A DNA stretch of 52,309 bases from Chloroflexota bacterium (GTDB taxonomy: Bacteria; Chloroflexota; Anaerolineae; Anaerolineales; UBA4823), in contig JAAYXE010000142.1 in the NCBI GenBank assembly GCA_012516075.1, positions 1 through 52,309 of the forward strand, given 5' to 3'. The translations under genes and the position numbers were made by a program. Positions 8,101-17,400 of the stretch are shown in pieces. The notes beneath the pieces are model-generated. The model was not told the origin of the DNA and made no database searches. It saw only the letters and a program-made list of their open reading frames with translations. The number at the start of each line of letters is the position of its first letter. The stretch's first letter is position 1.

Positions 8101-9687
8101 TCAACCTCCTGCAAACTGCTGAATTACTAAGGAAAGGAGCAGGACCAGCAGCAGCAGAGTCCATAAAATGCCTCCCTCGCCTTCAAGGATGAGATTAATC
8201 AGGGAGACGATACGGCCCAGGAAATGGTATACAGCCCAGAAAGCATGGTACAGCCACTGGAATGAAAGGATTGCCTGCAGGATTTCACTGGTACTGCGTG
8301 ACAGACGCGGCGGGTCTGGGTTCCAGATAATCAGGCCAGCGACGACAGCGACTGCCAGCAGGCCGGGCCAGGAGCTGAGCAGGGTTGGAAACAACTGCGC
8401 ACCTGATTCCGGCCGGTTCCACCAGGGGAGGACGAAGTGAGATACCGGCAGCAATAGCAGCCCCAGAGGATAGATCAACCAGATCCATTGTTCCAGTCCG
8501 TAGGGGGGCGGCTCCGGGCGCAGAATGTGACGGGCAAAACCTGCGAGCAGCAGAATGTGAGCGAGGAGCAGGGGCCAGACCCAGATATTGAATGGAGCAG
8601 AGTAAATAAAGAGCCCCTGCCAGGCCGGGGTATAAGGCAGCGCTGAAAAACCGAGCAGGCCCAGCCAGAGGATGGGGAGAATGCGCCTCTGGCGAGCAGA
8701 ACTCAAAAACAGCAGCGCGCCAGAAAGCAGCGCCGAGGTCCCCCAGGCCAGGCTGGCCCCGGGATTGCCGCGAACGGCCGCAGCGGCTGTGAGGGCGGCG
8801 GTGCCCAGAATCCAGAACCACCTGCCATCCAGTTCGTCCTCCGCACCCAACCAGGATGCCCCGGCATAGACAGCAGTCACCGCGATAAGCGCGAGCAGGA
8901 TGTTAACCAGATGAGCAGGAGCACCGGCAGTGGCAGCGCGTGACAGCAGAATCAGGCCTGCAGCAGCCGGAACCAGCCTGAGCAGCGTGCCCAGCCCCCG
9001 TCGCAGTGTGGTTTCTTGAAGGATGGGCAGGTGCAGCGGAATGATCCCCAGCCGCAGACCGGCAGCCAGAATCAGATAGACACCCGTTTGCTGTGGGATG
9101 CTGGTAAAGCTCAGCGCAGTACCGGTGGATTGAGCGGCAACGGCAGCGGTAATGAGCAGGAAGATACCACCTGCCCGCACGGCATAAGCTATAACAATGC
9201 GCTCATAATCCGCGCGGTTAATCATCTGGCTGAGTAAAACCGCAAGCTCGAGAAGATCAATGGCAGCCCACGCAAGCGCTAGGGTAAGCGGATTTCCGGC
9301 CATTACGGCCAGCAGCCCCAATCCGGTGATCATCAGGCTGCCAGCCCAGTTTTGCCAGCTGGTTTCGGATGTGCGGGCTACATCCGTCAGAATTACTGCC
9401 AGTGCAACGGTACCAACCGAGACTGCATAAGGAAGGGAGATGGAATCAAGAATAAAAGCGGGGGTATAAGGAAACAGGATGCCGGGAGTCAGCTCGAGAG
9501 GAGAAAACAGAGCCGGACTCTGCAGCCGCGAAAACCAGAGAAGCGGCAGAGCAACGAGCGCTGTGAAAACCGATACCAGCCAGTAATAAGCAAAACGCGG
9601 CCGCGTGAGCCGCAGAAGGATCAGGAGAAGCGGCGCAGCCAGGAATAACAGCGCTGGCAGGATGATCAGTTCAACTGGCAAATTCAT
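8101..9687 (-). CDS. Complex-I-like proton-conducting membrane subunit (NuoL/HyfB family, divergent)
   Basis: 528 aa from the ATG at 9687 (a GTG at 9705 would add six residues; neither has a clear ribosome site). About 14 membrane helices. Family-like features are the acidic helix AWAAIDLLELAVLLSQM (near residue 150) and the broken-helix region GLRLGIIPLHLPILQE. The helix where relatives carry 'KR.LAYSSI' is replaced by WLGAEDELDGRWFWILG, without that lysine. The C-terminus has an extra amphipathic stretch and a final helix, as in NuoL/HyfB-type proteins. The gene starts 24 bases after the lipoprotein stop and leads into the other two membrane subunits. It probably acts in ion translocation, but the missing charges may mean a structural role. 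Confidence 0.72.
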   Translation of the reverse strand: MNLPVELIILPALLFLAAPLLLILLRLTRPRFAYYWLVSVFTALVALPLLWFSRLQSPALFSPLELTPGILFPYTPAFILDSISLPYAVSVGTVALAVILTDVARTSETSWQNWAGSLMITGLGLLAVMAGNPLTLALAWAAIDLLELAVLLSQMINRADYERIVIAYAVRAGGIFLLITAAVAAQSTGTALSFTSIPQQTGVYLILAAGLRLGIIPLHLPILQETTLRRGLGTLLRLVPAAAGLILLSRAATAGAPAHLVNILLALIAVTAVYAGASWLGAEDELDGRWFWILGTAALTAAAAVRGNPGASLAWGTSALLSGALLFLSSARQRRILPILWLGLLGFSALPYTPAWQGLFIYSAPFNIWVWPLLLAHILLLAGFARHILRPEPPPYGLEQWIWLIYPLGLLLLPVSHFVLPWWNRPESGAQLFPTLLSSWPGLLAVAVVAGLIIWNPDPPRLSRSTSEILQAILSFQWLYHAFWAVYHFLGRIVSLINLILEGEGGILWTLLLLVLLLSLVIQQFAGG

Positions 9688-9711
9688 ATCTACGGCAGGT
9701 GACACAAGCGG

Positions 9712-11217
9712 TTAAGAAAGCCATTGAAAGCAGCAGGCCTCTTCTCCGATAATAGGGTTTAAATCCTGGAAGGAATCACGAAAAGCCGGTGTAAACAAAT
9801 AGTCGTCCTGTTCGCTTACGATCAGTGCACCGCCTCCTCGCGGAGACCAGTATACCTCCCGGACGTCCTCCGGGAGCCCAGAAAATTTCTGCAGGATACC
9901 GTATTCTAAATCCAGAGTCACAAGGAGGGGAGGAATGCGGGAATCTGTCGAGAGAAGGCCAAATCCAAACAAACGGTCTGAGATTAATACAGGCCAGTCT
10001 GGTATATAGGTGGACGTTGTATCGCTGCCGGGCTGCAGTTCCGGAATGTTATCGATGCGCAGAGGATAATTTACCTGCTCCAGGATCATGTTGACAGCCG
10101 TTGGGACGATGCGCCAGATCCGGACCAGAGGCGTTTCATCACCATCCGCGACTGGATAAGCAGCGATCAGGCGGCCATCCGGCATCCAGGTCAGTGCTGC
10201 CGGGTAATCTTCAAACTGGTAAGTGCCGGGTACCTGCGCAACCATCCTGCGGCGGGTATCGATGACCGCCCGCCAGTTCACCTGAGAATTGAGCGGACTC
10301 ACCCTGGCAAGGATAAAGCGGCCGTTCGGTGACCAGCTCAGCTCACTGAACGTCACCTGGACCGGGTTTATATTGCCGCGAGGATCGGTAACCTCAATCG
10401 TATTGGAAACGACCAGGACCGGGTCTGGTTCGACCGGAGAGGTAATCCACAGACCCTGCCGATCGCTCCAGACCAGGCTGCGACTGTCCGCCGACCACTG
10501 CACGCTCCCGGTGCACTCCCAATCCAGTTCCTGCTGGCAGGCGCCAACGCGAACAGGACTGCTGTCCTCAGCGGTCGAAAGGGCATAAATCACGCCGCCC
10601 TGCTCCTGGGTTGTGTAGACCACCCAGTTCGAGTCGGGAGAAAGGGTAAGATTATAAATTCGGGGCGTTTTTTCAAGCAGGACACGGGTTTTTTCTGACT
10701 GCAGGTCGAGAAGCACCAGTGTGAACTGGTTCTCTCCATTTTCGGCAGAAGCGTGCAGGAAAACCACAAATTTTCCCTGCATGTCCAGGGTGTATTCAGC
10801 AACATCTTCCGCCAGGAATACAGAGCGACCGGACTGAGAATCCCACCGGCCCAGCCGCTGCCCGGAGATAAAGAGCAGGCTTCCAGACGGCTGCCGGGAG
10901 GCAGATGTGGGACTTGCGGTGACCGCGGCGGCTGGCGGGGTCTGTGTTTCGCCGGGGGAAAGGGTTTCAGCCGGAACACCGGTGAGCGGGGAAATGGGAC
11001 TGGCCTGCTGTGAGTCTGTACCAGACGCCGGGCGAGAAGGTCCTCCGGTGAGAGTGGGCGTAACTGTGGCCGGCAGCCGCATTGGAAATGGCGTGTAGTC
11101 TGCGGATGTGGGTTCTGGCAGGCCGGGTAAGGGCAGGGCTGAGCAGGCTGCAGTCATCCAGGCAAGCAGGACGACCAGCCCTCTTTTTAAGAGAGAAGAG
11201 CGCATGGGGATGGTCAT
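9712..11217 (-). CDS. Lipoprotein with a TolB/WD40-like beta-propeller
   Basis: 501 aa from the ATG at 11217; the frame is open further upstream, but that part overlaps the hydantoinase gene and would hide the signal peptide. N-terminus: basic MRSSLLKRG, hydrophobic LVVLLAWM, lipobox TAAC, so it should be lipid-anchored outside the membrane. A long Thr/Pro/Ser linker (about residues 20-110) follows. The remainder has repeated blades with LSPDSNWVVYTT, WSADSRSLVWS, WSPNGRFILARV and WMPDGRLIAAY, typical of PD40/TolB propellers. Function is unknown; such propellers bind peptides or glycans or sense ligands. It lies 22 bases after the hydantoinase stop and 24 bases before the complex-I-like genes. 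Confidence 0.8.
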   Translation of the reverse strand: MTIPMRSSLLKRGLVVLLAWMTAACSALPLPGLPEPTSADYTPFPMRLPATVTPTLTGGPSRPASGTDSQQASPISPLTGVPAETLSPGETQTPPAAAVTASPTSASRQPSGSLLFISGQRLGRWDSQSGRSVFLAEDVAEYTLDMQGKFVVFLHASAENGENQFTLVLLDLQSEKTRVLLEKTPRIYNLTLSPDSNWVVYTTQEQGGVIYALSTAEDSSPVRVGACQQELDWECTGSVQWSADSRSLVWSDRQGLWITSPVEPDPVLVVSNTIEVTDPRGNINPVQVTFSELSWSPNGRFILARVSPLNSQVNWRAVIDTRRRMVAQVPGTYQFEDYPAALTWMPDGRLIAAYPVADGDETPLVRIWRIVPTAVNMILEQVNYPLRIDNIPELQPGSDTTSTYIPDWPVLISDRLFGFGLLSTDSRIPPLLVTLDLEYGILQKFSGLPEDVREVYWSPRGGGALIVSEQDDYLFTPAFRDSFQDLNPIIGEEACCFQWLS

Positions 11218-11239
11218 GTAACTGGCTGGATGTATGATC

Positions 11240-12658
11240 CTACAGCGTGGGGGCTCCTGGCTGACGCCGCAGGAATTTACCCGCACCTGCCTGGCCTAAC
11301 CAGTGCTCGCCGTCGACAATTAACCGGCCGCGCAGGAACACCTTTTCCGGATACCCTTTAAGTTCCCAGCCTTCGTACAGATTGTAATCGGTGCGGTGCA
11401 TGGCATGCGCGCGGCCGTACTTCAGGGAACGCTCAGGATCCCAGATCACGATGTCGGCATCAGAGCCGGGGAACAGTGCGCCCTTCCTGGGATAGAGCCC
11501 GAAAATTTTTGCCGGATTGGTGCTGGTCAGGGCGACAAACTGGGAAGGGGTTAACCTGCCGCTGCCTACTCCATAGGTCCACAATACTGGCAGGCGGTCA
11601 CCGACAGCAGGCAGGCCGTTAGGGATTTTTGTGAAATCATCTTTTCCCAGTTCTTTCCCGGGAATGGCAACTGGCTGGCCTTCGTAGACCAGCGGCTGAT
11701 TGCCGTTATAAAAGAATGGGCAGTGGTCCGTGCCAATGGTTTGCAGGATGCCGTCTGCCAGGCCCTCCCACAGGCGCTCCTGATCGTCAGGGGTGCGAAC
11801 CGGCGGTGAACAGACCCATTTTGCACCGTCCGGGCGGCGGAGATCATCTTCCGTGAAGAACAGATACTGCGGACAGGTCTCGCCCATCACCGGAACCCCG
11901 CGCTGGCGGGCATAGTGGAGCATATCCACCTCTCCGGCGGCATTCATATGGACAATATATAGTGGGGCGCCAGCTTGGGCAGCCAGTGCCGCAGCGCGCA
12001 TCACGGCTTCCACAGCACCCCACGCCGGGCGCGTCCTGGCGTGCCATTCCGGCGAGGTATGGCCCGCTGCCAGCGCTTCGGAGATCAGGATTTCAATAAC
12101 ATCACCGTTTTCAGCGTGCAGCATGGTCAGCAGACCGTTCTGACCGGCAATCCGCAGCACCTGGAAGATCTCGCCATCCTGCAGGCGTAAACGACCGTTA
12201 TAAGCGGTGAACACTTTCAACGATGTGACGCCCAGGTCCGGAAGGCAGGGGATTTCCCCAGCAACTTGTTCGTCAAAGCGGGTAATGTTCATGTGTAGGC
12301 CGTAATCGACGGCTACTTTTTGATCTGCTTTCGCACGCAAGCGATCAACAGCCTCCCGCAGTGTGGGGTAATCCTGTGATACGAAGTCGATGACCGTGGT
12401 CGTCCCGCCAAACGCAGCGGCTTTTGTACCGGTATAGTGATCGTCAGATGAGACCGTCCCGGCCATGGGGAGGTCCAGGTGGACGTGAGGGTCCACTCCG
12501 CCCGGAAGAATCAGCCGGCCGGAGGCATCGATGACCTCAGCGTCCGGGACGTGCAGGTTTACCCCGATGGCGGCGATGGTTTCGCCTTCAATCAAAATGT
12601 CAGCGGAGAAGACATCTTCAGCTGTGACCAGTGTGCCAGATTTAATCAGGAGAGACAT
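11240..12658 (-). CDS. hydA: Dihydropyrimidinase / D-hydantoinase
   Basis: 472 aa, the usual length. Cyclic-amidohydrolase family: opens dihydrouracil, hydantoin or related rings to N-carbamoyl amino acids using two metals. Seen: the first metal site GGVDPHVHLDLP, then GTKAAAFGGTTTVIDF, the carbamylated-lysine motif SLKVFTAYNG, HAENGD and YIVHMNAAGE histidines, and the acidic GTDHCPF motif. The start is the ATG at 12658, with AGAGGA upstream and seven bases after the previous stop; a longer frame begins inside the upstream gene. In enteric and clostridial purine clusters the hydantoinase HyuA is encoded beside ygeW, ygeY and arcC; here it lies about 15 kb away in the same minus-strand run. 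Its substrate here is inferred. Confidence 0.92.
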   Translation of the reverse strand: MSLLIKSGTLVTAEDVFSADILIEGETIAAIGVNLHVPDAEVIDASGRLILPGGVDPHVHLDLPMAGTVSSDDHYTGTKAAAFGGTTTVIDFVSQDYPTLREAVDRLRAKADQKVAVDYGLHMNITRFDEQVAGEIPCLPDLGVTSLKVFTAYNGRLRLQDGEIFQVLRIAGQNGLLTMLHAENGDVIEILISEALAAGHTSPEWHARTRPAWGAVEAVMRAAALAAQAGAPLYIVHMNAAGEVDMLHYARQRGVPVMGETCPQYLFFTEDDLRRPDGAKWVCSPPVRTPDDQERLWEGLADGILQTIGTDHCPFFYNGNQPLVYEGQPVAIPGKELGKDDFTKIPNGLPAVGDRLPVLWTYGVGSGRLTPSQFVALTSTNPAKIFGLYPRKGALFPGSDADIVIWDPERSLKYGRAHAMHRTDYNLYEGWELKGYPEKVFLRGRLIVDGEHWLGQAGAGKFLRRQPGAPTL

Positions 12659-12665
12659 ATCTGGA

Positions 12666-13763
12666 TCATTCCTCTTCTTGCAGGGGCAGAAATCCGCGAC
12701 CAAATATTTCCTGTGCGGGCGTTACGATGACGAATGCCTTCGGATCCTCAGCATAAACTGTACTTTTCAACTGGGGTACTTCCGTTAGGGTCAAAGCGCA
12801 GAGCAAAACAGAGTGAGTCTGTCCGGTAAACATACCGGTGCCCGTCAGGGCAGTAACGCCCCGGTTCAAGTCTTTCAGGATGCGCTCTGTTACTTCTTTC
12901 GCCTGGTCCGTGATAATCAGCACCAGGAGCTGCTGTCTGCGCGCAGTGGGCCGGAACCATGCTTTTATGCGACCGCGTACACCGAGAGATGCAGATGCCG
13001 TGGCTTCTGCCAGGCTGGTATAACGGGGTAAAACCTCGCCGGCTGCCTGCTGAAGGCCGATCGTCGCGATGCTGACTATGAACAGGACTACATAAAACAG
13101 CAGACCGGCGGCAAGGACGATTTCACCGGGAATGGTTCCAATAGAAGCCCGGCGTAAGAGGTTTGTCAGGTTATAAGCTGGCGGAATCAGCCATAATTTT
13201 GCCAGCCAGGAAAAACCCAGGACGATATAAATCCATAAATAATTCCGCCTGAGCCGCCTGCCTAATGCTTCCCAGGCGGAAACTGAAAAGTGAGGCTGAA
13301 GTAGATGTTCAGACAGCGCTTCCGCCCAGTCTGGGGAGGGACGGAAGGGGGGCACCAGCATGGTGGCAAAGAAATCGGTCTCCATCAATCGGACCCGGTA
13401 GCTCCAGAGCTCATAATAGCGGTAGCGGCGGGCCTCGATTACGAGGAACAGGGTCACCAGGATGATATTAAGCGGGATGACGACGTGGTTGCTTTCTGTT
13501 GCAGAAAAGGTGAAAGAAAGGGCAGCGCCAGTGGTGATGACTGCCCAGTTTGTCGTCGTATCCAGGCGCTGGCGCCAGACGTTGGCACGCGATACCTCCG
13601 CGCGGAACATGTGCACCATGGCCGTGGTGAACTCACTGACTCGCAGCTGGTAACCACGGTACGTCCACACAGGCTCCTGAAATGTGCTGGCCCGGCCCGA
13701 AGGAGCATCCTTTCTGGTGTTCTGCTGTTTGTCTTTTGACTGATCGCTCGATTCCTGACTCAT
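12666..13763 (-). CDS. Membrane protein: DUF2270 fused to a C-terminal DUF2179 domain
   Basis: 365 aa from the ATG at 13763 (a TTG at 13802, overlapping the previous stop as TTGA, is a plausible alternative). A polar N-terminus is followed by a DUF2270-like region with helices around WAVITTGAALSFTFS, VVIPLNIILVTLFLVI, NYLWIYIVLGFSW and IVLAAGLLFYVVLFIVS. The last 90 residues match DUF2179, the cytosolic domain usually found at the end of YitT proteins: ITDQAKEVTERILKDLNRG, TGTGMFTGQTHSVLLC and DPKAFVIVTPAQEIFGRGF. Neither domain has a settled function; DUF2179 has a ferredoxin-like fold that may sense a ligand. The gene is seven bases upstream of hydA. Confidence 0.78.
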   Translation of the reverse strand: MSQESSDQSKDKQQNTRKDAPSGRASTFQEPVWTYRGYQLRVSEFTTAMVHMFRAEVSRANVWRQRLDTTTNWAVITTGAALSFTFSATESNHVVIPLNIILVTLFLVIEARRYRYYELWSYRVRLMETDFFATMLVPPFRPSPDWAEALSEHLLQPHFSVSAWEALGRRLRRNYLWIYIVLGFSWLAKLWLIPPAYNLTNLLRRASIGTIPGEIVLAAGLLFYVVLFIVSIATIGLQQAAGEVLPRYTSLAEATASASLGVRGRIKAWFRPTARRQQLLVLIITDQAKEVTERILKDLNRGVTALTGTGMFTGQTHSVLLCALTLTEVPQLKSTVYAEDPKAFVIVTPAQEIFGRGFLPLQEEE

Positions 13764-13798
13764 GGAGAGAATCCGATCCCTGCCCTCCCAGCGAAACT

Positions 13799-14377
13799 TC
13801 AAACCGAATATGGTTCTTCCAGTTCTTTTATTCCCAGCAGCGCTGCCAGTACGGCCGGATCCAGATCCAGTTCCGGTAAGTCCTGGGTATCTGCCTGGCT
13901 GCCGTAGGCCTGCGACTGGCTGGCGCGCTCTCGCAGGCTCTGCCAGAGGATCATCCGGTCCTCAGACTGGACGACCAGCTGGCGCACATTTCTGGCCTGC
14001 AGCAGATATTCGCCAGTTGTGTATAGAAACGTAATTCGCCGCCAATCTTCAGCAAGAATGGGTTCTGGCAAACGCACCAGGGGGCCGAGCTGTACCTTGA
14101 AATACTCCTGGTTGGCGTGGGGGTGATCCGGTTCGTCGCGCAGCAGTTCCCGGCGGGTGGTTAGTTCATGACCTCGAACCGGAGCGATATATTGAATACG
14201 CCACTTCTCCTCCCCAAAAGCAGCCGTCTGGTAGAAGGCAAGGTAATCCACGGCGATCACTTTTGGAGCTGACCGGAGCGGGATGCGGTACCAGCCCAGC
14301 AGGCGCGCGATTTCGAGGTCGCGCGGGTTGTTCATGACAACAACCAGAATTAAGGAAGTTGGAGCAGGTAGAGACAT
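13799..14377 (-). CDS. Conserved-looking hypothetical protein paired with a SNF2 helicase
   Basis: 192 aa, soluble. I do not recognise the family. N-terminal VVVMNNPRDLEIARLLGWYR, then AVDYLAFYQTAAFGEEKW and YIAPVRGHELTTRRELL, then LPEPILAEDWRRITFLYTTG, look like an ordered alpha/beta protein with several aromatic and arginine-rich segments. Such segments would suit nucleic acid or nucleotide contact, but no catalytic motif is evident. The C-terminal 40 residues are Gln/Ser- and acid-rich. The ATG has AAGGGA upstream. It lies 31 bases downstream of the SNF2 helicase and its stop touches the next gene, so the pair are probably co-expressed. Confidence 0.65.
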   Translation of the reverse strand: MSLPAPTSLILVVVMNNPRDLEIARLLGWYRIPLRSAPKVIAVDYLAFYQTAAFGEEKWRIQYIAPVRGHELTTRRELLRDEPDHPHANQEYFKVQLGPLVRLPEPILAEDWRRITFLYTTGEYLLQARNVRQLVVQSEDRMILWQSLRERASQSQAYGSQADTQDLPELDLDPAVLAALLGIKELEEPYSV

Positions 14378-14408
14378 CGTTTTCCCTTCGTTAGTCTACC
14401 ATAATCGG

Positions 14409-17400
14409 TTATGCCCCGAATAGAATTTTCACATCATCAACGGTGATGGACTTGAAGAAGCCTCCTTCCGCAGTAATAAACTGTTCAACCAGATTTCTCT
14501 TTTGCTCCTGGAGCTGCAGGATTTTCTCCTCGACGGAATCGCGGGTGATCAATTTATAGACGAAGACTGGTTTATCCTGACCAATGCGATGCGCCCTGTC
14601 GGTCGCCTGCATTTCGACAGCAGGATTCCACCAGGGGTCAATATGGATCACGTAATCTGCTGCGGTCAGGTTCAACCCTGTCCCACCGGCGCGCAGACTG
14701 ATCAGGAAAAAGGGCAGGGCGGGGTCGTTCTGGAAGGAATCGACGACCTCCTGGCGGTTGCGCGTGTGCCCGTCAAGGTAGGCATAGGGGATTTCCTGCT
14801 GGTCCAGGCGTTCTCGCAGCAGGCGCAGCATCTGAACAAACTGGGAGAAAACCAGGATCTTATGACCTTCCAGCCGCAGGGTCTCCAGCGTTTCAACCAG
14901 AAGCTCAAACTTACCTGCCTCACCGCGAAAATTCGGATCCACCAGGCGCGGGTGATTGGAAATCTGCCGGAGGCGAAGCAGTCCCTCCAGAATCTTCATG
15001 CGGCTGTTCTGCAGTCCTTCTTTTTCCAGCAGCCCCATCACAACCCCGCGATAATAATCACGAGTGCGGTTGTACAATTTGCGCTGGTTGGGTTCCATAT
15101 CGCTGTACAGCAGCCTTTCGGTGCGCGGGGGAAGCTCTGGGGCTACCTGCTTCTTGGTGCGCCGCAGAATGAAGGGATAAACCAGTTTGCGCAGATACTC
15201 AGCGGTTTTCTTGTCTCCCTTTTTCTCGATGGGTGTGCTGAACTCGGACTGGAAGTAATCCAGGCTGCCCAACAGACCTGGATTGAGAAAAGCAAACTGA
15301 GACCACAGCTCCACCGAAGAGTTTTCCATCGGTGTGCCGGTGAGCGCCAGGCGATGGCGGCCGCGCAGGGCGCGAGCTGCTCGAGCGGTCTGCGCCGACG
15401 GATTTTTAATGGCCTGTGACTCGTCCAGAATTACGTAATCAAAGGTGTACCGGACCAGATCCTGGATATCGCGCAGCATAATCCCATACGTGGTGATGAT
15501 GAGATCATAAGAATCAAAAGCTGCAGGATCTTTGGGGCGATCTTTATCGAAGTATTCCAGGATGCTCAGCTCCGGGGTAAAGCGCCTGACCTCGCGCTGC
15601 CAGTTCGCCAGCAGAGAACGGGGCACGACGACCAGACTGGCCGGCCGGTGCTGTGAGGAGCCATTGTCCTGACTGCATCCCATGCCTTCCTTAATTGACT
15701 GAAGGAGGGCCAGCACCTGGATGGTTTTCCCCAGGCCCATATCATCGGCGAGACAGCCCCCAAACCCGTATTCGCGGAGGAAGTGCAGCCAGTCGTAGCC
15801 GGCCTTCTGATAAGGGCGCAGCTCTCCCCGCAGTCTCTGGGGCAGGGGGACAGGGCGGATACCGGAAAAACTGCGCAGCGCCAGACGGCGTTTTTCGAAC
15901 TCTTCATCCACCTGGGCCTGCTCGGTTTCCTCCAGGAGCTGGTCGAGCAGGGTCACATGGTGGTTCGACAGACGGAGGCCATTTTCAGTCTCTTCACCCA
16001 GCGAAAACAGATGACGATAGCGTTCGACCCAGTCCGCGGGGATCTCACCAATGCTGCCATCGGCGAGTTTGATATAGCGTTCGCGTTTACGGATGGCCCG
16101 GCGAAGTTCTTTGAATGAGACTTCGATATCGCCAAAATTGACGATGGTTTGAACATCGAACCAGTCGATGCCGGACGATACTTTCACCGAAAGAACGGGA
16201 CGGTTACGGTTGACCTGTATCGTTTTAAGCTTTTCTTCCCCGTAAATCTCGAACCCATCCTGCACCAGGCGAGGGATCGAATGCAGCAGGAAGTCGATTG
16301 GATGGGCATTGGCGCGCAGAACAAAAACCCCCGGAGGGGCTGTTTTTGGACCCCGCTTCAGGCGGTAAGCACTGGTAGAGAGCTTGCGAAAGGCGTTTTC
16401 TTCGGCTTCGAGATTGCGCTGAATACGAACCAGCCCCCAGGAGTCGGGCTTGTTTATGATCTTTTCAGCAGACGGACTGCTTTCATAAGGGACTTCGTAA
16501 TCGCCGTAACCGAATCGCAGCTGGGAACGCAGGCTGCCTCTGGAATCGCTCAGGTACAGCCTGGGGACCGGTTCAGCGCTGATGGTCTCCCACGTGATAT
16601 CGTCACCCACAACCGGCTGCTGCTGGACCAGGGACAGGTAGAACCTGGAAAGGAAGTCCGCCTCTTCGCCGCGTGGAATCACCAGTTCCCGCTGCTTCTG
16701 CCAGGCCATCAGCGGTGAAACGCTTTCGGTATTCAATCTGACCAGTTGATTATCGATGAGAAGCCACGGCGGGTTAATCGAAATCAACTCGAGCGGTGTT
16801 TTGGACTGCGCGCTTACCGGGTAAGTGGCAGAGCCAACTTTCAACTGGGGAAGGAGCGTGATGTTTTGATCGTCTTTCTGGATGCGGATCTGAAATTCCG
16901 CGGGAGCTTGCAGAACCGTCAACGGCGTTTTGAGTGGGTTTCCGGTATCTCCCAGGAAAATGAGCCCATGTGTGTTGGCCAGGAGCGAGAGATAGTGGTC
17001 CAGGGGAACCGGCGAAACGGTATAACTGAAAGCGGAATAGCTGTAAGACCGCGACCGTTCGATGAGTAAATTGGCCAGGATAACCGTTTCAGGACCGCAG
17101 TTCTGACATGCGGCCGGGTCGAGGCTGTTGTACGGAGATTTTGCAGCTTCTCCCAGGGGGTTGTTTACGATCAGGCTGGTAAGCGACTGAGGGTCACGAA
17201 TGATTTCAGGCCCGCGCTGCTCCCTGGGCAGCGACAGTACAGGCAGGGTATAAGGTAACAGCTTCCAGAAGGTGGTGCCCGAGTAGGATGTGGTCGGCTG
17301 CAGTTTGAAGAAGAGGAGATAAGGCCGTGCCGAAGATTTGCGAGCGGCGGTGGGAGCTGTGATGACCTGGCTGAGAAGGTCTTTCCAAGAGGGGGGAGTA

